Positions 1-8,418 of a stretch of 12,897 nt of DNA are shown piece by piece. Origin of the DNA: Pholiota molesta. Its lineage: Eukaryota; Basidiomycota; Agaricomycetes; Agaricales; Strophariaceae. Numbering within the stretch: position 1 is the first letter of the stretch; each line of letters begins with the position of its first letter. Where the stretch lies: assembly GCA_014925825.1 (NCBI GenBank), contig JACGCK010000588.1:1-12897 (forward strand), given 5' to 3'. The translations under genes and the position numbers were made by a program. Under the pieces are notes generated by a model. The model saw only the letters and a program-made list of their open reading frames with translations. It was not told where the DNA came from and ran no database searches.

Positions 1-1952
1 ACATTCCCCCACTCATTCTCGACGTGGGTCACTTTTTCCCGCTTCCTCAATCCATCTAACATGCATTCATAGCGACGAGGCCGCACAAAACTTGGCTTCA
101 CTCAAGTTCTCCCAGTCTAATCGAGGGCCGGATCCAAGAGAACCTTCACGAGTTGTGACGACCACTACGACGACAACGTTTTCCATGACCCGCGATATGG
201 CAAAGGCCATGAGCCAACACTTCATGGATGCACGCCTCATTGAGAATGCAACCGACCCTTCCTCCAACCTCTTCAAAGACCGTGGATAACATACCAACTC
301 ACTCCCAAGGGTCTCCATGTTCTCGAACGCTTCATCTCCAAGAATGGCATCAACGCTGATCACCTCCAACCCGTCTTCAGCTCCCAGCCAATATGTATCA
401 AACTTCTCCACCTCGAGCGTCGTGCCTCAGATGATGAAATTATTGTGACCCAGTCCGTTATTACAGCCCTGTTCCGCCGTTTCGTTGGACGAGCTCCAAA
501 CTACCCTCCTCCTGCCGATAAACCCCTAGACGTCTTCCAGAAATACAATGAACGCTCCAAGGGTATCGCCCTCAGTGACCTTACCGAGCGCCCTCAGCCC
601 CTTGTGGGCAAGCCTGCTGTTGTCCACAAGCACTGCTTCCCGGCGGTCACCGCATTGGAATGGCTCTGTGATTTCACTTCTGTTGTTGGGAGGGAAGAAG
701 CCGCCGAAATGGCAGCTCAGTTCGTTCGCTTCGGCCTGGTTACTCTTGTCAGCGACAAGCGCAAGAACAACGACTCCGCCATCATCTTTACTGTGCGAGG
801 CTCTACTCCAGGAGGTAATTCCCCTGTTAGTGTACGTCATGATTTCTATTTTCTTCTGCGATCATATTTATTTATTTTGAACTATAGCAACAAGGAGAGT
901 TCCGCTGCACTGCAAAAGCGATATACAAGATCACCGATGAGGGCCGTCGTTTGGCCCACTGGGATGAGAACGCCTCCAGGCAGCTCGGCGAATCACCTAG
1001 CGCCTCGACCACAAACTTGGTGACAGATCGATCCTCTGTGGATGGTTCCGTAGACACGAACGAGAGCAAACGCGATGCCGCAACTTCTAGAATTCATCGT
1101 CGCATTTCCCTGGCCGAGAAGCTGAACTCCAACTACGACCCGCACGAGAAGAAGTCTTCAAAGGAAAGCAACACAGACCGTCTGCGCTACATCGTCGAAG
1201 AGCCCGGTTTGCGTTCCTTGTTCCGTGAATTCTTACGGGGAAACTTCTGCGAGGAGAACCTCTCTTTTTGGCTTGATGTACAGGATTTCAAAAAGAAGTT
1301 CAACATCACATCAAGCGCCATGGCTGCAACCCCTACAACTCGTCCCGGAAATCGGAACACTCCTGGCCAGGCGGCTATGGAAAGGCATCACGAATCATTG
1401 ATTAATACTGCTTTTGTGATATACAACACATACCTTGCCCCATCAAGTCAGTGCGAGCTCAACATCGACCATGGGCTACGCAACGAGCTTTCCAAATATC
1501 TGGAGGAGGTTGTCACCAACATGACTGGCAAGGCCTTCCAAGGACGCATCGAACCCGAGCAAGCGAATGCTTTCAACGCTACGCAGTTACAGACAATGAT
1601 ACGGTTGTATGAACGCATCCAGACCCATGTCTTCCGTTTGATGGCCACCGATTCGGTGCCCAAGGTGAGTAACATTTACTCGATGATCCATTCCATTAGC
1701 ATTAATGCCCTTGCAATGCAGTTCATTAAAACGCCCAAGTTCCTTGCTATGCGTAATTGGGTTGAAGATTTTGACCCTACTGAGAACGATATTCATCTGC
1801 TCTCAAATGGTCCAAACGGGCCATCGTCGCCGCCTGGTCTTTCCGAAGAAGTTGGTGGCGCCTACATGACGGTATCCCAACAGGCCAGCGAGCGTGAGCA
1901 CCGGCAGCAAGTAGCGCTGGCGGCAGCGAATAGCACACCGTCATCCCCATGA
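1..1952 (+). CDS. RGS protein of the FlbA/Sst2/Thn1 type (5' partial)
   Basis: Regulator of G-protein signalling: this family speeds GTP hydrolysis by Galpha subunits and damps pheromone or growth signalling at the plasma membrane; fungal members include FlbA, Sst2, Thn1 and Crg1. The 5' end lies outside the window. Exon model: 1-23, 73-831, 888-1664, 1722-1952 (TGA), with introns of 49, 56 and 57 nt; 56-60 reads ctaac as a branch point before the acceptor at 72. About 596 residues are visible. Visible residues about 45-100 form the first DEP-like (fungal DR) region, containing MTRDMAKAM and then YQLTPKGLHVLERF. Residues about 196-251 form the second DEP (AVTALEWLCDF to SAIIFTVRG). Residues about 359-530 form the RGS domain (GLRSLFREFL, CEENLSFWLDV, FIKTPKFLAM), with a Thr/Pro-rich insertion after FKKKF. 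The frame breaks by one base at 287-291 inside the first DEP. Family call firm; exact subfamily name inferred. Confidence 0.9.
284..294 (+). other. One-base frame break in the RGS gene
   Basis: The frame reads ...LFKDRG to the GGA at 284-286, then hits TAA at 287-289. The conserved continuation YQLTPKG starts at 292 in a frame offset equivalent to one missing base. No GT-AG intron fits, because the only nearby GT..AG pair would be 28 nt long and would remove the conserved YQLTPK. It is either a consensus deletion error or a real frameshift. Confidence 0.75.
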
Positions 1953-3141
1953 GACAAGTGATCCCTCGTGATCTTTTGCTTCCTGATACTCATTTACTCA
2001 TCTGCCTGACATTGCTAATACCTTTTTGAAACTTTCGGAGCACCGATCTTTCACCTTGGTATATCTCTAACCCTTGAGCATCTTACCCGCCCTACCTTTT
2101 TATCTTGTCTCTTTTCTTTCATCACTGACTTTACTATTAATTTCGGCGATCTTTACTTCTTAAATCATCGCTGGCAATGTCTTTTCCCTGGAGGGTTTTT
2201 TGTTTTCTGTGTCTCCCACTTCACAACACATTTCCTGATTCCCATATCGTCAACTTTTTCCGGTTTCCCTCCCTCTTATATTTGTAATATCCACTATCTT
2301 ACTCATTACTTATCTCCTCTGTGCCATTCACAGGTCTGTAGATGCGATACGTAGTTAATTACATTTTCTCTCGTTTCTATGTCGATACTCTACCCACTGT
2401 ATGTATATCAACCGCTTGTCAGACGAGAATACTCAATAATCCAATCTCCGTTTCCCAAATTGCGATGTTACAACCGAGCTTTAGGACACATTCGTGATGG
2501 ATTATCATTTCAAGAGTTGTGGCGACCGTGTGGCGACAGTCGACTCACCTCGTTCACTGCAGATCTTTTCGCCGCCGTCATGAGCCCGCCCAGCATATTG
2601 CACCATCTACACGCTTGCGTCTCTACACACGTGTCTCTACGCTCCTCAAGGCCTCATCACTCAATTGCCAATTGTCCGGCCTGCTGTTACACAACTATAT
2701 TCCGACCATGACCAGGTGCCTGCGAGGGTCTAGAAAAAGGGATGGCAATTAGTGGGCGAGGCGCCCGAGTCCCCAACGGTGTTCAAGGCTAGACACTGTC
2801 CAGAGTCGAATTCGCATCATCACGTTTAGACCTCATGCAGTAGGGTCCTTTGGGGATGCATGCGCCTCATGTCAGCCCTATTTCATTCAGTCCAGGAGAC
2901 CAATAACATCGAGACTCGAGCCTGCTGTGCTCAGCGTCAAGTCACGACATTTGTTGGGCGAGTTCTGAGCAGAGCAAGTTCCTGCAAGTTCTTCGATCTT
3001 GTCGGTCCGGATTTACCGACACGTGATGATATTGCGGCCGAGCCTGACGTGTTTATCACTAGCGCTTGTTCACGCGCTCGACTCTGCTACTCACGACGAC
3101 GCTCGTCGCTGATTTCTTCATAGACTACCCATCGCAACCCC
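1953..3141. other. Intergenic region between RGS and MAPR genes
   Basis: No convincing gene. About 2030-2350 is T/C-rich on the plus strand, fitting the 3' untranslated region of the RGS gene. Open frames at 2379-2711 and 2860-3123 have no recognisable motif and no coding-like base pattern. Two CACGTG E-box hexamers occur: 2628-2633 (within the palindrome ACACGTGT) and 3020-3025, the second about 120 bases before the MAPR start. Both could be transcription factor sites, but a hexamer of this kind is expected by chance now and then. Confidence 0.6.
3020..3025. promoter_or_regulatory. CACGTG E-box upstream of the MAPR gene
   Basis: A perfect CACGTG palindrome about 120 bases upstream of the ATG at 3142. 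In fungi this hexamer is bound by bHLH factors, among them the sterol and heme-linked SREBP type and Cbf1/Pho4 types. Placement in the presumed promoter is suggestive only; function is not shown. Confidence 0.3.
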
Positions 3142-4295
3142 ATGTCTTGGATGGGAGAGCTATCAGGGGGGGAAGCACCCCCACCCTTCGTTGACGATAG
3201 CCCCGACAAAGTGCCAGATCCCTATATTCCCAACAGGATGGTCTCCACGAAGACCGCGAACCAGCCTTTCCTTGCGTAAGTGTTTATCTCCAAGAACTAC
3301 GGATTTAAAGTAATGTGCTCCTTTTCTTGCCGACGCAATACAGCTATAAGGAGTACCGCGACCAACAGGAGGCGATACATGCTGCTTGGTTGGAGAAAAA
3401 GAAAGCACGCGACGAGAAGATTGCCAAAGGCGAGAAGGTTGGTCCGCTAGAACCCGACCCTACTGCTCCAGTGGAAGTCGGTGTATTTGGCCTGCTTAAA
3501 CTCTTCGTCATACTGCTTGTGGTCATTGCACTTGCTGGCAAGTTCTTCACTGGAAGCTATACGTGGGAGAATCGCAGTAAATGGTTGCAACTGAATACAT
3601 ATTGGCCGGTGCGTTCATTCTATGTCTGGGACAACAGGGTCAATTATTGATGCAAGGGCGTTAATATCTAGACGAACCAGCTCCTGTTCTCCGAAAGGCT
3701 GTTGGCGGAATACAACGGCCAGAATGGGAGACCCTTATATTTGGCTGTAATGCGCAGCCCTCACGGTCGCCGCTTGTCTATTTTGCTAATGACAACCATT
3801 TTATTAGATTGACGGCGATGTTTACGACGTTTCACAAGGCAAAGCATACCAGGAAGGCGGATCTTATCATCACTTGTACGTGGAGTTGTCGACAATGTTA
3901 TTCATTACTTAGGTGATCGCGGATGATTAGCGTTGGCACTGACGCAGCGCGCGCGTTTGGCACGGGTTGTTTCAAGGATCACCGGACTCATGATATTCGC
4001 GGCATGACAGAAGCTGAGTTGCGGGTCCGTTTTCTATCTTTTCCGCTTATTTGTCAAAAGATCTGACGCTCGGAAATAGGGCCTTGCCCACTGGAAAAAA
4101 TTCTATGCTGAACATAAGGATTATATCAAAGTTGGAAGGGTCGTGCATCCTCCCATTGACCCTGCAACTCCCATTCCGGAACATTGTGAACCGAAGAAGG
4201 CTCAGAAGCAGAAGGAAGAGGCTGCTCAGAAAGCCACTCAAGCGAAGGTAGAAGAACAGAAAAAGCGCAAGAAGGAAGGGCACGAGGAATTATAA
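3142..4295 (+). CDS. MAPR family cytochrome b5-like heme-binding membrane protein
   Basis: Complete 283-residue protein from six exons: 3142-3275, 3344-3608, 3672-3746, 3808-3875, 3931-4024, 4080-4295 (TAA). All junctions are GT-AG and keep phase; introns are 55-68 nt, with branch-like ctaat at 3786-3790 and ctgac at 4063-4067. Residues 1-90 are polar, with Pro-rich and Lys/Glu-rich parts. Residues about 94-112 are a membrane span (LFVILLVVIALAG). About 135-232 form the cytochrome-b5-like domain of the PGRMC/Dap1 class: PLYLAIDGDVYDVSQGKAY, then SYHHFVGTDAARAFGTGCF. Tyr178 aligns by eye with the heme-ligating tyrosine of PGRMC1 (Tyr113), and Tyr172 with its neighbouring tyrosine. The tail (about 249-279) is Lys/Glu/Gln-rich and ends HEEL. 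MAPR proteins bind heme and support P450 and sterol metabolism at ER membranes; that role here is inferred. The acceptor at 3930, not 3947, is chosen because it yields the conserved GTDAARAF. Confidence 0.92.
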
Positions 4296-4552
4296 TATGG
4301 CTTTATTATGTTAAGAGTAATGTATGTAGGCATGTAGTGGAATTGCATATTGATGGATAGCATAGAGGTGGATATATATTGCTCGGGGTATCAAAGGCAT
4401 ATGTAGAATATTAGGGTTATGTAAGTCCTAGATGTATAGTAGACCGCTAAAGTACCTGAGAGACCGATAAAAAATGCGAAAGGAAAAATATACAATAAGA
4501 CCAGGTTATTAGCATTATCCCGAGAGATTGGCTGAGTAAATGTGTGAGGAAA
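4296..4552. other. Convergent 3' flank between MAPR and minus-strand gene
   Basis: The 257 bases between two stop codons facing each other (TAA at 4293-4295 on plus, TAA at 4553-4555 on minus) are AT-rich. They must hold both 3' untranslated regions and poly(A) signals, so the transcripts may overlap. No open frame or structured element is convincing. Confidence 0.6.
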
Positions 4553-5504
4553 TTAACATTGGGATTGAGGAGAGCCGTGATTAGAGAACCAATTTTTGAT
4601 GAGGGGAAAATCAGCCATAGACGCGTCCATCAGCGAGCTAAAGGGAGACTCCCTGTATTTTCCGACGACAATATTCCCCCTCCATGCATATTCGGGCCTA
4701 TATGCGTGGCCTTGAATGTCTCGAAGAGTTTTATTGATGGGGAATGGTAATCCATCGCGAGACACCACAGGATAGAAAATAACGTAGGGATTGGCGAAGT
4801 TCTTGCTCATCCCGTCAAGATTATGAACGAGCTGGAGAAAAGAAGACGTCGTAAGAAGGAAACGTTGGAGCTTGACCTGGCCGCTAACCTGGTACTTCCA
4901 TGCTTTGACACCCAATTCCTCGGGCACCTAAAACCAAAGCCTAACGTCAATATAGATTCGCTCTCGATAAATGAAAAAATGAGGTCTGATAACGTACGTA
5001 ATCCATGTAAATTTCAGGATGAGGCATACGGAATGGCAGCTTAGAGGCAGGATAACATGGGTCCCTACCCTTCCCTGGACTAAAAAGGCGATAAACGCGT
5101 CGTTTGTTAGATATCGCATCAAAGTTTGTCAAAGATCGTATGGGCACATACCTTGTCATCAAGGAAACACAGTGAGTTGGACGACCTATTGAGCAGGAGA
5201 CGTTGAATGGCATGCAAAAACTCTCATATAACGAACACCTACCGTCTGAAGGGAAGACGATGGCCTCGAAAGTGATGAATTCTGGCTCCATTGAGGGATA
5301 TCTGCGAGGAGATCAACCATAAGTTCCAGAGCCCGGGCTCAAATGAGGGTAGAATACGTACGCAGAGGAAGAAATAGACATGTTCGACATAGAGATAATG
5401 TGCGAGGAGAAGATTATAGAAGTTGTATTATTCGCTGGAATAGATGTGAAAGTGGACGATGGCGATGAAAATAAAAGCCAGGATTCTGGCGAGCTTATAA
5501 GCAT
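4553..5504 (-). CDS. Unrecognised multi-exon gene, lineage-restricted hypothetical protein
   Basis: I do not recognise the family. Five-exon minus-strand model: 5504-5362, 5301-5243, 5185-5152, 5079-4998, 4927-4553 (TAA), 230 residues. Donors are GTACGT, GTAGGT, GTATGT and GTACGT; introns are 60, 57, 72 and 70 nt, with branch-like CTAAC in the third and TTGAC in the fourth. All phases join. The last exon is the best evidence: 124 residues with coding-like codon use, including AWRGNIVVGKY and SSLMDASMADFPLIKNWF, ending in Cys. The middle exon carries YPASKLPFRMPHPEIYMDY. The first exon is Ser/Thr-rich and weak; the ATG at 5504 has a good context (CAAAATG), but the protein may instead begin at the Met at 5291 (MEPEFITFEA). 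No signal peptide or domain is clear. The gene converges on the MAPR gene. The 3' half is likely real; the 5' end is uncertain. Confidence 0.55.
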
Positions 5505-5841
5505 TTTGGCGCCGAGCAATGAGGACGGGGTGCTGCTTCCCTGCAAGACTTGAAAAGAGGGAGTAAAGCGTTAATCTCCACGAGGACGAATGATCAAATG
5601 GTACCAAGTCCTTGACAAAGCAGCCTGCAACTTGAAGATATTACAATGAATCTTCAATACCATCATGGGCCATTCGGTGGATTGAGACGTCAAGTGGGAT
5701 CTGTGGGTCCAAAATCTTGCCGGATGTGCCAGGATGTGCCATGGCCCATAACAGGGTAGGAAGATGCCAAAGGGCCCAGCTCCTGTTTGGAAAAGCGTAC
5801 AGGAGCGGCCGAATTTTGACACAATATAGAGCACTGCGCAT
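5362..5841 (-). pseudogene. Coding-like stretch with two in-frame TAA stops (possible broken exon)
   Basis: On the minus strand, one frame reads from an ATG at 5841 through IPLDVSIHRMAHDG, then a TAA at 5643-5641, then CFVKDLVPFDHSSSWR, then a hydrophobic helix (ARILAFIFIAIVHFHIY, about 5493-5440), then a TAA at 5430-5428, then YNFYNLLLAHYLY up to TGC at 5362, exactly at a GTACGT donor. Codons end mostly in C or T in much of it, as in real genes here. The first stop can be removed by a GT-AG intron of only 36 nt (GTATTG to TTGCAG). The second has no splice explanation. It overlaps the weak first exon of the minus-strand gene in another frame, so at most one of the two is coding. It could be a decayed upstream exon, a separate membrane-protein remnant, or chance from a pyrimidine-rich strand. 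Confidence 0.25.
5722..5741. repeat. Tandem 10-bp repeat, two copies
   Basis: GGATGTGCCA occurs twice head to tail with no spacer. It lies upstream of the modelled start of the minus-strand gene and inside the coding-like stretch described there. Two copies only, so chance duplication is possible. Confidence 0.5.
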
Positions 5842-8225
5842 GTTTTCGGCTTGCAATTGAGTTGGAAACGTTTTTTTTTTCAAATGCGCTTGATCGATTT
5901 GGGCGGACCCGGCGGAGGAGTGACGAGTCGAGAGCGGTTGCCAAATCAAGTAATACCCTGTTGACCGCAATATGCCGGCAGTTGCGGCAACGCCAAGATA
6001 TCGACTCTAATTCTAGTCCGCTCTAATTTTCATTCATGACTGACATGGACAAGACTTGTAGCTTGACTGCTATGTAATGCTTAATGTCCTGAAATGCTTC
6101 TGTGTTACCTCCCCCGACGTCTTTCAGCTAAAATGCCAAGGACTCCGTCTATCAAAGGTCGAAGACGGCTTGGATTTCTGGCGACATACAGACTCAGCGA
6201 CGAGCAGTACCGCGAGGTCGCACACGGCTATTTGAAACTTGTAAAGCATCCCTCGGAAATACTCATCTCTCGGCGTTGCTTGTATACGACGCACAATGAA
6301 CTGTGAAATTAGCATTGGAAGGGGAAGTGCTCAGGAGTGGTCTCGCATGGGCAACAGGCAGCGCATCAAAGCGTGTCCGCTGCATTTACTGCCTTCAGGC
6401 TGAGTCGCAATTGCTATCAATCACGACTGAGTCGGACTGACCTTTTTCAAATTCTGGGACCAAATTTGGTGTTCAAACGCTCAATACAACGACTTGGTCT
6501 TTTTTCCGTGATGTCCGAAGATCTAATGTTCGTTGCTTTTAAGGCACATTTTTTTATGTATTTTTCGAAGACGATGTAGGAAGAACGATGGTATCGTATT
6601 TGATTTTGCGCTCAAGTTGTGTGTGCTTGATAAAATCCAGGTGCGCAACTGTTCGTCTAAAATTGAGACGGAACCAATCAAGATCAATAGGTTTCTTTTG
6701 CTCATGTTGATGCTCCTCACGCGTGGAACGCTAAGTTCTACGGGAATATATCTTCCCTATCAAAGATTAAACAATCCGAGTCCGTGTCTCCCCAGTAAGA
6801 TCGAGGGTTGGCATTTCGTTCCAATCGTTTTATCATTGAACTCGAGGCGCTGTCCTCAGTTTGAGTTTTGGCAGCCAATTGTGATCAGTTTGCTTGGGGG
6901 AGGGGACATCGGGGATCGCAGACTACATCGGTTCTCCACAGCGTCATGAACGGGTATGTCAGATTCTTCCAAGCGAGAGCACATGCTCAAAATCTGCACT
7001 CTCTCCAGCCCTTGTAGTGGAACTTATTGTCTCGTTATGGATTCACCAATCGCTCCCTGCGCAACCCGTAGAATCTGACGGAATTCTAGATCTCGAGGTC
7101 CACGGTCACTCCATGTACATATACCCAATCCAGCTACTTCTTTTTGAACCCTGGAAGTGAAACCATCGAATCCATGACCGTCATAATCCGAACCGAAATG
7201 AAAACCCTTCCACAGGATCGCGAACTTCAGATAATCTGACACAGGATTTCCATCAAAGGCCTTGTCTTTCAGGCCTGTCAGGCAGGCTGGATTCGCTGAG
7301 TTGGAATCTAAACAGCTGCAACTATTACCTTTTGTTATCGTCACGACTCACAGCGAGGCCTGGTGCTAATATCACTATATCTAGCAGCCGCGACGGTCTC
7401 CTCGGCACTATGGGCTGGAAAATATTAACTCCCAATTCAAGCACGCTCAACGAATATATTTCACACCTTCTCATTGCTTATGGATGCCTGTCTGAAGTGG
7501 CCGTGTCTAATACCCGTTATTCAACACTAACGCCGTGGAGATGACTGTGAGTTAGAGTTGCTCCAGCTTTTATTCCTCTGTTCTGATATCATTGACAAAT
7601 GAGCGCGTATTTCAGATATTTTTCCTCAATACCCGTACCATAATTAAACCCATAGGATCTGCGATATGGGGATTTGTAGTCGTCTATAAACATACTAGCT
7701 CAAGACTCGCAGTCGCGGAGCAATGCTTAATCTATGGCATCCTTTGCGGTGGAAGACCAAATTCATGTCCCTTCCGGATCGAGAACGTCGATATAATGGC
7801 TTTATTTCCTTTGGCTTTTTTACTTCGCCTGAAATAGCTCACATAATCGACCCCCACCCCCTTCTTCGTGCAGCAATCGTCTTGTTGATATATTGGCAAC
7901 GTCTCGCGATGGCAAATAATTGGAACTGGTCTCAGGCGTTTATCAGCTAAACAATAATTGCTCTGGGTTCTAGTCCCTTGAGCATCGAAACGTCTAGCCT
8001 CTGCACTCAAACGTGATCTAACAGCATTGAAAGCCCGATTTTAATCCTGAACTCTGAGTATCCAAAAGTTAGGACGAAATCGGAGCACGATGTCAACTCG
8101 AGCAGCTGATTATAGTTTCTTACTGAGTTTCGAGATTTTTCTCTTTAAAGGGAGCATAAATCACTACGATAAATAACCAAGAATTACCATATCGCCAGTG
8201 GTTGACGATAGTAATTAGCATTCTC
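5842..8225. other. Long region without a supported gene
   Basis: About 2.4 kb between the minus-strand gene and the Nup120 promoter. Open frames here are short, overlap in several frames and carry no motif I recognise. The least random ones are a 57-codon plus-strand frame at 6133-6306 (LGFLATYRLSDEQYREVAHG) and a minus-strand frame at 7344-7024 rich in Gly/Asp/Phe; neither has splice partners that keep phase. I see no LTR, terminal inverted repeat, transposase, tRNA B-box or rRNA signature. It may be spacer DNA, a decayed element or a non-coding RNA locus. Confidence 0.45.
5871..5880. promoter_or_regulatory. Poly(dA:dT) tract, T10
   Basis: A run of ten T on the plus strand, ten A on the minus strand, about 370 bases upstream of the modelled ATG at 5504. 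Such tracts disfavour nucleosomes and are common in fungal promoters, so it may belong to the minus-strand gene. Function is inferred from position only. Confidence 0.35.
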
Positions 8226-8250
8226 CTACTGATCAGATCAGTAGATCAGT
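8226..8250. repeat. Perfect 9+1+9 inverted repeat plus a third GATCAGT copy
   Basis: CTACTGATC at 8226-8234, a single A, then its exact reverse complement GATCAGTAG at 8236-8244; a further GATCAGT starts at 8244 and runs to 8250. It lies about 170 bases upstream of the Nup120 ATG. It could be a dimeric transcription factor site. A one-base loop makes an RNA hairpin less likely. Confidence 0.6.
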
Positions 8251-8337
8251 GAGTAATGCTGGTACTAGTAGTGTGGAGTGTGTGAATTTCCAAGGAACGT
8301 GATCAGTCGCATTTTGACGCGTCTTGTCTTTCGGACT

Positions 8338-8418
8338 TCTCATTACCCCTCCTCCCTTTTCTCCGATACCCACAGACAACGACGCTCCCTTTATTCTAAT
8401 TCTCGGAGACCCTTAGCT
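8338..8418 (+). promoter_or_regulatory. Pyrimidine-rich leader before the Nup120 start
   Basis: C/T-rich sequence (for example ttacccctcctcccttttct at 8343-8362) directly precedes the ATG, the usual look of a fungal transcription start zone and short leader. A/T-rich TATA-like stretches (cataaatc near 8155 and gataaataac near 8168) lie about 250 bases before the ATG. Confidence 0.4.

Noticed and set aside
2379..2711. Plus-strand 110-codon open frame between the RGS and MAPR genes, with an overlapping frame at 2519-2752.
   Set aside because: Low-complexity, no motif, no splice partners; sits in the expected 3' flank and promoter region.
3876..3947. Alternative acceptor at 3947 for the fourth MAPR intron.
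   Set aside because: It leaves the wrong phase and removes the conserved GTDAARAF segment; the acceptor at 3930 keeps both.
6533..6949. Plus-strand 138-codon open frame.
   Set aside because: No recognisable motif, no coding-like third-position pattern, and overlapping open frames on both strands; likely chance in spacer DNA.
7024..7344. Minus-strand open frame rich in Gly, Asp and Phe, with an adjacent upstream open frame and possible GT-AG pairs near 7310-7360.
   Set aside because: Codon first positions look gene-like, but no pair of splice sites joins the upstream frame in phase, no domain is recognisable and there is no credible start.
7960..7985. gggttctagtccc resembles a tRNA B-box.
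   Set aside because: No matching A-box at the right distance and the T-arm stem pairs only three bases; not a tRNA.
8278..8418. In-frame 5' extension of Nup120 from a GTG at 8278.
   Set aside because: No ATG in the extension, which looks like a pyrimidine-rich leader; MDDYYLVASH at 8419 fits the family's usual start.
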